DNA from: an uncultured Actinomycetes bacterium
Lineage (GTDB): Bacteria > Actinomycetota > Thermoleophilia > Solirubrobacterales > Thermoleophilaceae
Direction: 5' to 3'
DNA: 10,746 nucleotides
NCBI GenBank assembly: GCA_946481495.1
Contig: CAMLNW010000081.1
Span: 1 to 10,746, forward strand
The stretch's first letter is position 1, and each line of letters starts with the position of its first letter. The notes beneath the pieces are model-generated. The model saw nothing but the letters and a program-made list of their open reading frames with translations, did no database searches and had not been told where the DNA came from. The translations under genes were made by a program, and so were the position numbers. This document shows positions 1 through 5,547 of this stretch, one piece after another.

Positions 1-16
1 TTCGGCAGAATGCGGC

Positions 17-523
17 ATGTCCCAAGCCTTTGAAATCTTTGACGTAATCGTGGTCGGTGGCGGCCACGCCGGAACCGAGGCCGCGCTGGCGAGCGCCGAG
101 GCAGCCGCGCTGAACGCCGAGCAGCAACTCAAGCGCGCCAGCGAGCTGGCGCGCACTCAGATCGCCCGCGAGCGCGAGCTGCGCGAGACGGCGGCGCCGC
201 CCGAGGAGCGCCCGGCGCCGGTGCACGTGCGCGTCGGGGGCGCGGTCGAAGCGATCATCGCCACCGCCGCCGTCCAGAACCTGCTCGGCGGCGACGCCGC
301 GATGGCCGCCAGCCGCACCCCCGAGATCGTCGCCGACTCCGCCTACGAGATCCTCCGCAAGCCCCCCTCCGCCGCCTCCGGCAACACCTACCTCGACGAC
401 GAGGTCCTCGCCGCCGCCGGCATCACCGACCTCAGCGGCTACACCGCGGGCGACGGCGACGCTGAGCTAGCGCTGGACCTGTTCGTGGCGGACTGGGGCG
501 AGAACGGGGAACCGGCTCGATAG
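17..523 (+). pseudogene. chimeric ORF: MnmG N-terminus joined to SDR C-terminus
   Basis: This 168-aa ORF joins unrelated pieces. Residues 8-27 carry the N-terminal FAD-binding signature of MnmG (GidA), the tRNA-U34 modification enzyme, including the GGGHAG dinucleotide-binding loop (14-19), and then stop resembling it. Residues ~28-80 are an Ala/Glu/Arg-rich, coiled-coil-like stretch I cannot assign. Residues ~82-155 (IATAAVQNLLGGD, then TPEIVADSAY and a GNTYLDDEVL segment) match the C-terminal part of HSDL2-like short-chain dehydrogenases. The SDR cofactor site and the Tyr-x-x-x-Lys catalytic pair are absent, and so is over 90% of MnmG (normally ~620 aa). No function is expected. The first ~95 bases are visibly less GC-rich than what follows, which suggests a join between different sources. 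It ends 3 bp from the convergent gene's stop. It could be a true rearrangement or an assembly chimera at a contig edge. Confidence 0.6.
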
Positions 524-526
524 TGG

Positions 527-1357
527 TCAGTAGCCGTCGCACAGGTCTCCGAACATGTCGCGGTTGCGCTTACGAGCGACGCGACGCCCGTCAGCATCTC
601 GCGCCACCACATGAATGACCTCGGATCTCGGCGGCAATATGGCGATGAAGTACTTGGCCCGGATCTTGGACCCCACGGGCCGCTTGTGTAGCTCCGGGAT
701 GACGATCGAGCCATCAGCGAGAGTGGCTGCGACACTGCGGGCGCGGCGTGACACGACGCCCACCAAGAACAGCTCACCGTTGCATTTGGGCGAAATTACG
801 GTGCTAGTGAGGTTGGCCTCCCGCTCAGCCTCGCCTTGGAAGCAGGTTCCGTAGCCGCCATCTCCGCGAATCCACAGCTGCAGACATGGCTCCAGCCGCT
901 CACCACGCCCGCCCATGAAGCGCCAACGCTTTCCGTCGCTGAGCGCGCCTCGCGCGACGAGTCGCAACGGCTCTGCCGTTCTAAAGCTGACGAACGCGAT
1001 GTCGTAGCCGTAGCGGTCCCACTGCTCTATCTCACACCACTTGGCGGCACGTGAGACGTCTCGGCTGAGCGTGAAGGTCATCGAACGGGCATCAACAGGC
1101 CAGCGCGCGATCTCCACGGCAACGGTTTTGCGCGTGTAACGACGAAAGCTGGTTCCGCAGGCAACGCGTACTTCCTCACCCGACAGCTGCTCTAGTGTCG
1201 GCGGATGCTGCCCGTAGCGTGGCAGATCCACAACGGTGACCGTCAAGGAGCTGCCGTCAAGCGAGAACCGCGTCTCGTGCGCCTTGTCGTGCTTCAGCCG
1301 GACTGCCGCGTTTGCATTCCGCAACACTGAAACAACTAGCCCCCATGAACGCAGCAA
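527..1357 (-). CDS. hypothetical exported protein, signal peptide probably frameshifted off
   Basis: I do not recognise a named family. The open frame begins at a TTG (1357) directly after a TGA and has no ribosome binding site, so this start is doubtful. A different frame starting at ATG 1397 encodes MRGFWERSVWIAVIAAFMG, a good n-region plus hydrophobic core. Removing one base from the five-C run at 1340-1344 (+ strand) fuses it to LVVSVLRNANAAVRLKHDKA, giving a continuous signal peptide or membrane anchor and a ~289-aa protein. The body looks beta-rich, with six cysteines (VAC, WCE, EPC, GTC, PKC, DLC) that suit disulphides outside the cell. Its tail (VVSRRARSVAATLADGS through VIHVVARDADGRRVARK) resembles a beta-sandwich-like segment I associate with secreted actinobacterial proteins of unknown function. 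A promoter at 1406-1434 is placed correctly for ATG 1397. Confidence 0.6.
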   Translation of the reverse strand: MLRSWGLVVSVLRNANAAVRLKHDKAHETRFSLDGSSLTVTVVDLPRYGQHPPTLEQLSGEEVRVACGTSFRRYTRKTVAVEIARWPVDARSMTFTLSRDVSRAAKWCEIEQWDRYGYDIAFVSFRTAEPLRLVARGALSDGKRWRFMGGRGERLEPCLQLWIRGDGGYGTCFQGEAEREANLTSTVISPKCNGELFLVGVVSRRARSVAATLADGSIVIPELHKRPVGSKIRAKYFIAILPPRSEVIHVVARDADGRRVARKRNRDMFGDLCDGY

Positions 1358-1397
1358 TCACGGCGATCCACACGGACCGCTCCCAGAACCCTCTCAT

Positions 1398-1434
1398 CAG
1401 TGCCAATTGTCGGGACTCGATGCCGACAAGTCAA
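1398..1434 (-). promoter_or_regulatory. promoter with inverted repeat for the exported-protein gene
   Basis: On the minus strand, TTGACT (1434-1429) is followed by 17 nt and then GACAAT (1411-1406), a reasonable -35/-10 pair. Only 8 nt separate the -10 from ATG 1397, so the transcript would be essentially leaderless. A perfect 7-bp inverted repeat, TTGTCGG / CCGACAA (1407-1413 and 1423-1429, 9-nt spacer), lies across the spacer and -10 and could be a repressor site. Confidence 0.45.
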
Positions 1435-1567
1435 GAGCCTGCGCTAAGGTCGCGGGTGGATGAACCGCCGCCACGACACACACGTCACCGCCGCCACGGC
1501 CGTTTGAGGCAGGCGTTTGGGCTGTTGCCTGGACGCCGCGACGCGACCGTTCATGTGTGACCTTCGT

Positions 1568-1573
1568 GGAGGA
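1568..1573 (+). promoter_or_regulatory. ribosome binding site of rsgA
   Basis: GGAGGA lies 8 nt before ATG 1582. This fixes the rsgA start there. No convincing promoter hexamers were seen upstream. Confidence 0.75.
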
Positions 1574-1581
1574 CTCTTCAG

Positions 1582-2601
1582 ATGATTGACCAGCTTGCCG
1601 GCCTTGGCCGGCGGGACGACGTGGACGCCGAGCTCGACGCGATCGGCGATCCGGGATTGACGGCGGGCCGTGTGCTCGCCCAGCATCGCGGCCACTGGGT
1701 GGTCGCCGAGCCAGGCGGCGAGGAGCCGCGGCTGCTGACCGCACGCGGCAGGATGCGCGAGCAGCCGCCGGTTACCGGCGACTGGGTGGCGGTCGATTCC
1801 GCCGGCGAGATCGCGGCCCTACTCGAGCGGCGCGGGACGATCGTTCGGCGCGCGGCCGGCGAGGCGACGGCGCCGCAGGTGCTGGCGGCCAACGTCGACC
1901 TGGCGCTGCTGACGGCGCCGCTGCCCGAGCCGAACGCTCGCCAGATCGAGCGGCTGGCGGCGCTCGCCCACGCCGACGGCGTGGCAGTGACGCTGGTGCT
2001 GACCAAGTCGGATCTCGACCCCGACGCCGACCGCACTGCCGCCGCGACCGCACGCGAGGTAGGCGTCGTCGACGCGGTGGCCGTCAGCGCCAAGACCGGC
2101 GACGGGATCGCGGTGCTTCGCTCCTTGCTCACGCCGGGGAGCACAGCCGTGTTGCTGGGCCCCTCGGGCGCCGGCAAGTCGACGCTCGTCAACGCGCTGC
2201 TCGGCGAGGAGCGCCAGGCTACCGGGGCGATCCGCGAGCACGACGGCCGCGGCCGGCACACCACCGTCACACGCGAGCTGATCGCGCTGCCCGGCGGAGC
2301 GCTGCTGATCGACACGCCCGGCATCCGCGAGGTCGGCCTCTGGGACGGCGCCGGCGAGACCTACGCCGACATCGACGAGCTCGCGGCGGGCTGTCGCTTC
2401 AACGACTGCGAGCACGAGACCGAGCCCGGCTGCGCCGTGCGCGAGGGAGTCGACGCCACGCGGATCGAGGCCTGGCGCAAGCTCGCCCGCGAGCAGAAGT
2501 GGGTCGACGACCGTCGCGCGGCCGCCCGCGAGCGCGAGCAGCGTGGGCGCTCATACAGCCGCATCCAGCGTGAGGCTCGCGGGATGAAGGGCGACCGCTA
2601 G
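1582..2601 (+). CDS. rsgA: ribosome small subunit-dependent GTPase RsgA (YjeQ)
   Basis: RsgA is a GTPase that checks late maturation of the 30S subunit, binding near the decoding centre and releasing assembly factors on GTP hydrolysis. The 339-aa protein has the expected order: an OB-fold-like N-terminus (~25-90), a circularly permuted GTPase domain with G4 TKSD (141-144) and G5 SAKTG (169-173) before the G1 P-loop GPSGAGKST (193-201), a G2 threonine region (HTTVT, 226-230) and G3 DTPG (244-247), then a zinc-binding motif with C271, C276, H278 and C284. The basic C-terminal tail is also typical. G4 reads TKSD instead of the common NKxD, a substitution I would expect to be tolerated. Length is normal and the frame is intact. 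The start is supported by a strong ribosome binding site. It is convergent with the small membrane gene downstream. Confidence 0.96.
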   Translation: MIDQLAGLGRRDDVDAELDAIGDPGLTAGRVLAQHRGHWVVAEPGGEEPRLLTARGRMREQPPVTGDWVAVDSAGEIAALLERRGTIVRRAAGEATAPQVLAANVDLALLTAPLPEPNARQIERLAALAHADGVAVTLVLTKSDLDPDADRTAAATAREVGVVDAVAVSAKTGDGIAVLRSLLTPGSTAVLLGPSGAGKSTLVNALLGEERQATGAIREHDGRGRHTTVTRELIALPGGALLIDTPGIREVGLWDGAGETYADIDELAAGCRFNDCEHETEPGCAVREGVDATRIEAWRKLAREQKWVDDRRAAAREREQRGRSYSRIQREARGMKGDR

Positions 2602-2610
2602 CGCGGTCGC
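2591..2610. terminator. GC-rich hairpin between convergent genes
   Basis: A perfect 8-bp inverted repeat, GCGACCGC / GCGGTCGC, with a 4-nt TAGC loop, contains the rsgA stop codon and ends just before the stop of the convergent membrane gene. No U-tract follows in either direction, as is common for terminators in high-GC actinobacteria. It could serve both genes. Confidence 0.5.
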
Positions 2611-2612
2611 GG

Positions 2613-2990
2613 CTAACGGTCAAGGTCGCGGTAGAGGAGCGCCCCGGCCAAGGCCGATCCTCCGGCGAGCGCGACCGTGCCCCAGCGCGCATTGGACGGC
2701 AACGCGTCCGCCGGCGTCGCGAGCGTGATCGCGATGTCGGCGAGGTCGCAGCCGACCGCAGCGGCCACCCAACCGGCCAGCCGTGCGGGATCGTCGCGCG
2801 ACGCCAGTGCACCGGCAGACAGCACGACGTCCCGAGCACCAAGGCCGCGGATGACGAGCGTCGTGGCGGGACGTCGTGCGTCGGCGCCGATCCAACCGGT
2901 TGCGACCTTTCCGGGAGCGGCGAGCAATCCGATCCCGAACGCAAGCCGCCCGACGGCGAACAGCGAAGCGAGTTTGGTGGGACCGGGCAC
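2613..2990 (-). CDS. small membrane protein, unknown function (DUF4267-like)
   Basis: This 125-aa protein is rich in Gly, Ala and Leu and has about four hydrophobic segments: around residues 7-26, 43-63, 72-92 and 103-119. A conserved-looking core reads AVGRLAFGIGLLAAP, then a tryptophan segment (GWIGADARRP) and VIRGLGARDVVLSAGAL, with acidic residues in CDLADIAITL. This arrangement (Arg-Gly-x-Gly-Ala-Arg-Asp after the first segment) is common in uncharacterised actinobacterial membrane proteins; assignment to DUF4267 is tentative. The start is GTG 2990, supported by AGGA 8 nt upstream (3002-2999) and by an in-frame stop further upstream with no other start between. It faces rsgA tail to tail. 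I do not propose a biochemical function. Confidence 0.75.
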   Translation of the reverse strand: MPGPTKLASLFAVGRLAFGIGLLAAPGKVATGWIGADARRPATTLVIRGLGARDVVLSAGALASRDDPARLAGWVAAAVGCDLADIAITLATPADALPSNARWGTVALAGGSALAGALLYRDLDR

Positions 2991-3011
2991 GGGACCAGTC
3001 CTAGCAGACGT

Positions 3012-3021
3012 GAGTCGACTC
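3012..3021. promoter_or_regulatory. 10-bp perfect palindrome upstream of the membrane gene
   Basis: GAGTCGACTC lies 21-30 bp upstream of GTG 2990, where a promoter would be expected. It may be an operator, but no convincing -10/-35 pair was seen beside it. Confidence 0.25.
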
Positions 3022-3057
3022 GACTCCGATCCGCGTCTCTAGACAACGTCGCGCGGA

Positions 3058-3513
3058 TCAACCCTCGCCGGCCTGTTCTTCCGACCAACGCGGCGGACTC
3101 GGCACTACGCCCAGTCCGCATTTGCTGGCGGCGACGCCCAACTCGCGATCCCAGGTCGCAACTACGACACGTGGGGCCTCGATGCCCACCATGGTTGCCA
3201 GGTGCACAGCGTCATAACCACGCAGCGCATGCCGCTCCGCGAGGACGCCCGCGCGCCAGCACAGGTCACCGTCAGGTTGCACCAACCGCATCGAGGCGAA
3301 AAGCCGCTCGAGGTCAAGGAGGATCTCGGGACCTCTCCGAGGATCGATCCTATGGTCACGCTGCGCCGCAGCCACCCCTGCGCGAACTTCCGGATACGAC
3401 ACGTGGCTGGTGATTCGCCAGGATGCGGCGTCCCACATCTCGCTAGCTAGACCGGCATCCTTCTCGGTGACGATCATCTTCACCAAGGCCGAGCTGTCGA
3501 AGTAAGCGATCAT
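3058..3513 (-). CDS. vapC: PIN-domain ribonuclease toxin, VapC family
   Basis: VapC toxins are Mg2+-dependent RNases that cut tRNA or rRNA and stop growth unless bound by their antitoxin. This 151-aa protein opens with MIAYFDSSALVK, the standard first strand of a PIN domain. All four catalytic acids can be placed: D6, E42 (YPEVRAG), D101 (GYDAVHLA) and D122 (ATWDREL). It therefore looks catalytically competent. The frame stays open upstream to 3588, but ATG 3513 is preferred: it begins exactly at the PIN strand and overlaps the antitoxin stop as ATGA, the usual coupling in such operons. The longer form would translate the antitoxin's coding region out of frame. The target RNA cannot be read from the sequence. 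A degenerate relative lies at 5119-5496. Confidence 0.92.
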   Translation of the reverse strand: MIAYFDSSALVKMIVTEKDAGLASEMWDAASWRITSHVSYPEVRAGVAAAQRDHRIDPRRGPEILLDLERLFASMRLVQPDGDLCWRAGVLAERHALRGYDAVHLATMVGIEAPRVVVATWDRELGVAASKCGLGVVPSPPRWSEEQAGEG

Positions 3514-3791
3514 CCCCGTTGCTCGGAGATCAGCGGCGCGATCGGCTCGGTAGGGCTTGGGCGATCGCCCAGCGGACGTGGCCGCCAATCTCCGGTGGGC
3601 TCCTGCACGAGTCCTCGTTGCCGCAGATCCGCCAACGGATCGACAATTTCCAGTGGTGTCAGTCGCGCGACTGGCTTGCCCCGCATTGTGACTACGACCT
3701 CGCCCCCCTCGGCCACATGGTTGACGTAGCGGCTCAGTTGGTTGTGAAGCTCGCGGATGCCAACTTCGCGCTTCAGCATGTGTAGCGTCAT
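3510..3791 (-). CDS. vapB: type II antitoxin, Phd/YefM-like (VapB)
   Basis: This 93-aa protein has a Phd/YefM-type N-terminal half: VGIRELHNQLSRYVNHVAEGGEVVVTMRGKPVARLTPL, ordinarily a dimeric DNA-binding domain that represses its own operon. The C-terminal half, rich in Pro, Arg and acidic residues (about 50-93), is the expected flexible toxin-binding tail. It overlaps the downstream vapC by 4 nt (ATGA), so toxin translation should be coupled to antitoxin translation. Two starts are possible. ATG 3791 lies 7 nt after a TAGAAT box and suits a leaderless transcript. ATG 3779 (MLKREVGIREL) begins closer to the conserved domain. An inverted repeat covers the start and is a likely autoregulatory operator. 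Family identity is from motif recognition only. Confidence 0.9.
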   Translation of the reverse strand: MTLHMLKREVGIRELHNQLSRYVNHVAEGGEVVVTMRGKPVARLTPLEIVDPLADLRQRGLVQEPTGDWRPRPLGDRPSPTEPIAPLISEQRG

Positions 3792-3813
3792 GAGAAGAAT
3801 TCTAGACGCTACA
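3781..3813. promoter_or_regulatory. inverted-repeat operator over the vapB start
   Basis: Perfect 9-bp arms TGTAGCGTC (3781-3789) and GACGCTACA (3805-3813) are separated by 15 nt. An 8-bp palindrome AGAATTCT (3796-3803) lies inside. The site covers the -10 box and the ATG of vapB, where an autorepressing antitoxin-toxin complex would block transcription. Confidence 0.55.
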
Positions 3814-3822
3814 TCGGCTGGA
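3799..3822 (-). promoter_or_regulatory. vapBC promoter, leaderless type
   Basis: On the minus strand, TCCAGCCGATG (3822-3812) is followed by 7 nt, then TAGAAT (3804-3799), then 7 nt and ATG 3791. The -10-to-ATG spacing puts the transcription start on the A of the ATG. The same 11-bp element and spacings recur upstream of the orphan PIN gene. A divergent promoter for the plus-strand gene at 3849 (possible TACGCT at 3834-3839) may share this 57-bp gap. Confidence 0.5.
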
Positions 3823-3848
3823 GCCGTTCACCGTACGCTTCCTGCCCG

Positions 3849-4727
3849 ATGCGCCTCCCACCTAGCACAGCGACCTTTGAGATCGAACTGCCCGCGCTCC
3901 GCTCTTGGTTCGGCATCGGGGTCGCCGGGAACTTCGCGGGGCACCTGGAGCAGGCTGGCGAGGCGAGCGACTTCATCAACGTGGAGGCGACCGAGACTGC
4001 TCCGAAGGGGCTGTTCCCCTTCTACACACCGGGCCACGACTCATTCCTGTCGGTCTTCCCACTGTCACACGACACGATCGCACGGCCCTCCGACCCCGAC
4101 GCGGCCAAGAGCCTGCAGGCCGAGCCCGAGATCGGGTTGGCCTGCGACGTCAGATACGGCGACGACGGCCTGGTCGAGGCGCTCATACCGTTCGCCTTCG
4201 GCGCCTGCAACGACTGCTCGATCCGGCTTCCCGGCGCCGCCAAGATCAGCCAGAAGAAGAACTGGGGCGCCAACTCGAAAGGCGTCGCGCGACGCTTCCT
4301 GCCAATCGGCGCCGCCGGTCTCGAGCAGGCAACCGCTAGCTTCCGCCTTGCGTGCTTCCTGCGCCGCGAAGGCGAAATCCATGTCTACGGCATCGACAGC
4401 CCGCTGACCGGCTACTCGTACTACGGCGACCGTCTGCTCGGCTGGATCGTTGACCGGATGCGCAACCAGCAGGGCGGCCCCAACACACCGCTCGAGCCGA
4501 TCGGCAACTACCTGCGTGCCTGCAGCCACCCGTCGAAGGCCCTGATCACCATCGGTGCGACTCGTTACACGCCGTTTGGTGAGTCGACCTACCTCGATCC
4601 GGGCGACGAGTCGATCGTCGTCGCATATGACGCGGCCGAGATCGAACCCGACGACATCGCCGGGGCACTCGACAGAGACGACGCGCGCCTGACCGCCGAG
4701 TCCGTCCTCACCCAGACAATCGGATGA
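3849..4727 (+). CDS. DUF5718-like protein with FAH-hydrolase-like motifs
   Basis: This 292-aa protein matches, from memory, the uncharacterised DUF5718 family. Landmarks are FGIGVAGNFAGHLEQAGEA (21-39), EPEIGLACDV (92-101), FGACNDCSIR (117-126), KISQKKNWGANSKG (132-145), and a C-terminal IGATRYTPFGE ... YLDPGDE (235-254). Their order parallels fumarylacetoacetate hydrolase-fold enzymes: an acidic metal-binding pair in the middle, an Asn-Asp-x-Ser-x-Arg segment, a Lys loop, then a Gly-Thr-Pro-x-Gly-like loop and a Leu-x-x-Gly-Asp ending. I infer a divalent-metal hydrolase or lyase acting on a small organic acid, but the substrate is unknown. There is no signal peptide, so it is probably cytoplasmic. 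ATG 3849 has no clear ribosome binding site. It ends 9 bp from the convergent tmRNA 3' end. Confidence 0.8.
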   Translation: MRLPPSTATFEIELPALRSWFGIGVAGNFAGHLEQAGEASDFINVEATETAPKGLFPFYTPGHDSFLSVFPLSHDTIARPSDPDAAKSLQAEPEIGLACDVRYGDDGLVEALIPFAFGACNDCSIRLPGAAKISQKKNWGANSKGVARRFLPIGAAGLEQATASFRLACFLRREGEIHVYGIDSPLTGYSYYGDRLLGWIVDRMRNQQGGPNTPLEPIGNYLRACSHPSKALITIGATRYTPFGESTYLDPGDESIVVAYDAAEIEPDDIAGALDRDDARLTAESVLTQTIG

Positions 4728-4733
4728 GGACGG
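4702..4733. terminator. 9-bp hairpin between the DUF5718-like gene and ssrA
   Basis: Perfect arms CCGTCCTCA (4702-4710) and TGAGGACGG (4725-4733) enclose a 14-nt loop. The second arm contains the TGA stop of the plus-strand gene. The structure begins 4 nt past the mature tmRNA 3' end on the minus strand, so it can terminate both convergent transcripts. No U-tract is present. Confidence 0.55.
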
Positions 4734-4736
4734 CAG

Positions 4737-5101
4737 TGGAGACGGTGGGAATCGAACCCACGTCCGCAGTCGTGCGAATACAGCGTCTACGAGCGTAGCC
4801 GGCCCTCTGTTCTCACCCCGAGCTAGCCTGACCGGCCGGGTTGCTCGGAGCCAGTCTCTGTAGTGAGTCCCCCCGCCGCCAGAGACGCGCGACGGGAGCA
4901 AGCCCGTTTCTGATGCCGAACATCTCCCCCACGGGCCGAGGGGAGGCCGACAGCTCACTGGCTAGTTTTAGCTAGGCAGCGAGCGCGAACGAGTGATTCT
5001 CATCCGCAACTATGGTTTTGCCGGTTGTTTAACGAGGCCTACCGACAACCTCGACTCGCAACTGCATCCACGGACCGACCACGTCGAAGCCTGTCGTCCC
5101 C
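4737..5101 (-). ncRNA. ssrA: transfer-messenger RNA (tmRNA)
   Basis: tmRNA, with SmpB, enters stalled ribosomes as an alanyl-tRNA mimic and then serves as a short mRNA that adds a degradation tag. Read on the minus strand, the 5' end is GGGGACGACAGGCTTCGACG, the classical ssrA start. The 3' end has a T-arm (GTGGG TTCGATT CCCAC) followed by CGTCTCC and discriminator A. The acceptor strands GGGGACG and CGTCTCC pair over all 7 positions with one G-U. CCA is not encoded (CTG follows), so it must be added afterwards. The tag frame is at 5007-4972. Encoded length is about 365 nt, normal for one-piece tmRNA. It lies 17 nt downstream of the orphan PIN gene, on the same strand as smpB and rnr. Confidence 0.95.
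4972..5007 (-). other. tmRNA proteolysis-tag reading frame
   Basis: After ATAGTT, the resume codon GCG opens a frame encoding ADENHSFALAA and a TAG stop. With the alanine delivered by tmRNA itself the tag is A-ADENHSFALAA. The ALAA end is the usual signal recognised by ClpXP-type proteases. Confidence 0.9.
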
Positions 5102-5115
5102 GTAGAAGCCATTCC

Positions 5116-5121
5116 AGTCTA
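5116..5121 (-). promoter_or_regulatory. possible -10 box of ssrA
   Basis: TAGACT, whose TAG is also the stop codon of the orphan PIN gene, lies 14 nt before the mature tmRNA 5' end. This would leave a short leader for RNase P to remove. No matching -35 was found, so ssrA may instead depend on read-through from the PIN gene. Confidence 0.25.
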
Positions 5122-5496
5122 GCGCGGCACCACAGCCAATCCGCACTCCGCCGACGCGGCTGCAAGCGCGGCATTCCAGCTCGCGACCACGACTCGTGGA
5201 GCTTCGATGCTCAGCGCCGAAGCCAAGTGGACCGATTCGCTGGTGGCGAGCCCGTGGCGCTCGGCCAGCTCGTCGGCCGCGGCCGCGATCCGGTCGTCGG
5301 TCTGGACGATTTCGAGGCGATCGAGCATCGTCTGAGGCAAGGCGGTCTTGGCTCCTGCCTCAGAGCAGGCAAGCTCGCTAGACACGATCCGGTCTGCGGA
5401 GTCCCACAGGTTGGCGGCCAGCTCAAAGTCTGGCCCGGTCTCGGCGCGCTTGATCAGCGCCGAGCTGTCCATGTAAACGATCATATGTGAGTTCAT
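5119..5496 (-). CDS. orphan degenerate PIN-domain protein (VapC-like)
   Basis: This 125-aa protein is a relative of the intact VapC at 3058-3513. Both share the opening strand (MIVYMDSSALIK against MIAYFDSSALVK) and the tail pattern IEAPRVVVA-W-L-A-CGL-VVP. Of the four catalytic acids, D10 and E46 remain, the third is Asp-to-Glu (E87, in TSESVHLA) and the fourth is Asp-to-Asn (N108, in ASWNAAL). About 20 residues are missing between E46 and the LDRLEIVQ segment, compared with the other copy. No antitoxin gene lies upstream: TetR ends 51 bp away. The promoter and first codons match those of vapB, not vapC. I infer a remnant that lost its antitoxin and probably its nuclease activity. It could still bind RNA or cross-react with the VapB at 3510. 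It lies 17 nt upstream of ssrA. Confidence 0.85.
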   Translation of the reverse strand: MNSHMIVYMDSSALIKRAETGPDFELAANLWDSADRIVSSELACSEAGAKTALPQTMLDRLEIVQTDDRIAAAADELAERHGLATSESVHLASALSIEAPRVVVASWNAALAAASAECGLAVVPR

Positions 5497-5497
5497 G

Positions 5498-5527
5498 GCA
5501 TATATGCTAGGTCGAGCATCGGCTGGA
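5498..5527 (-). promoter_or_regulatory. leaderless promoter of the orphan PIN gene
   Basis: On the minus strand, TCCAGCCGATG (5527-5517), 7 nt, TAGCAT (5509-5504), 7 nt, then ATG 5496. Spacing and the 11-bp element are identical to the vapB promoter. A 10-bp palindrome GCATATATGC (5498-5507) overlaps the -10 and may be an operator. It differs from the vapB inverted repeat. Confidence 0.5.
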
Positions 5528-5547
5528 ACGGACCGCGTATTCGCTAG

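Noticed and set aside
3514..3588. N-terminal extension of vapC to 3588
   Set aside because: It overlaps the antitoxin gene out of frame; ATG 3513 begins at the PIN strand and gives the usual ATGA overlap.
4737..4775. 3' end of tmRNA as a phage or island attachment site
   Set aside because: Such sites are common in ssrA, but no integrase and no second copy of the 3' sequence were seen in the window.
4065..4958. 297-aa minus-strand frame covering the tmRNA 3' part and the DUF5718-like gene
   Set aside because: It is antisense to a recognisable protein and crosses a structured RNA; its translation shows no family motif.
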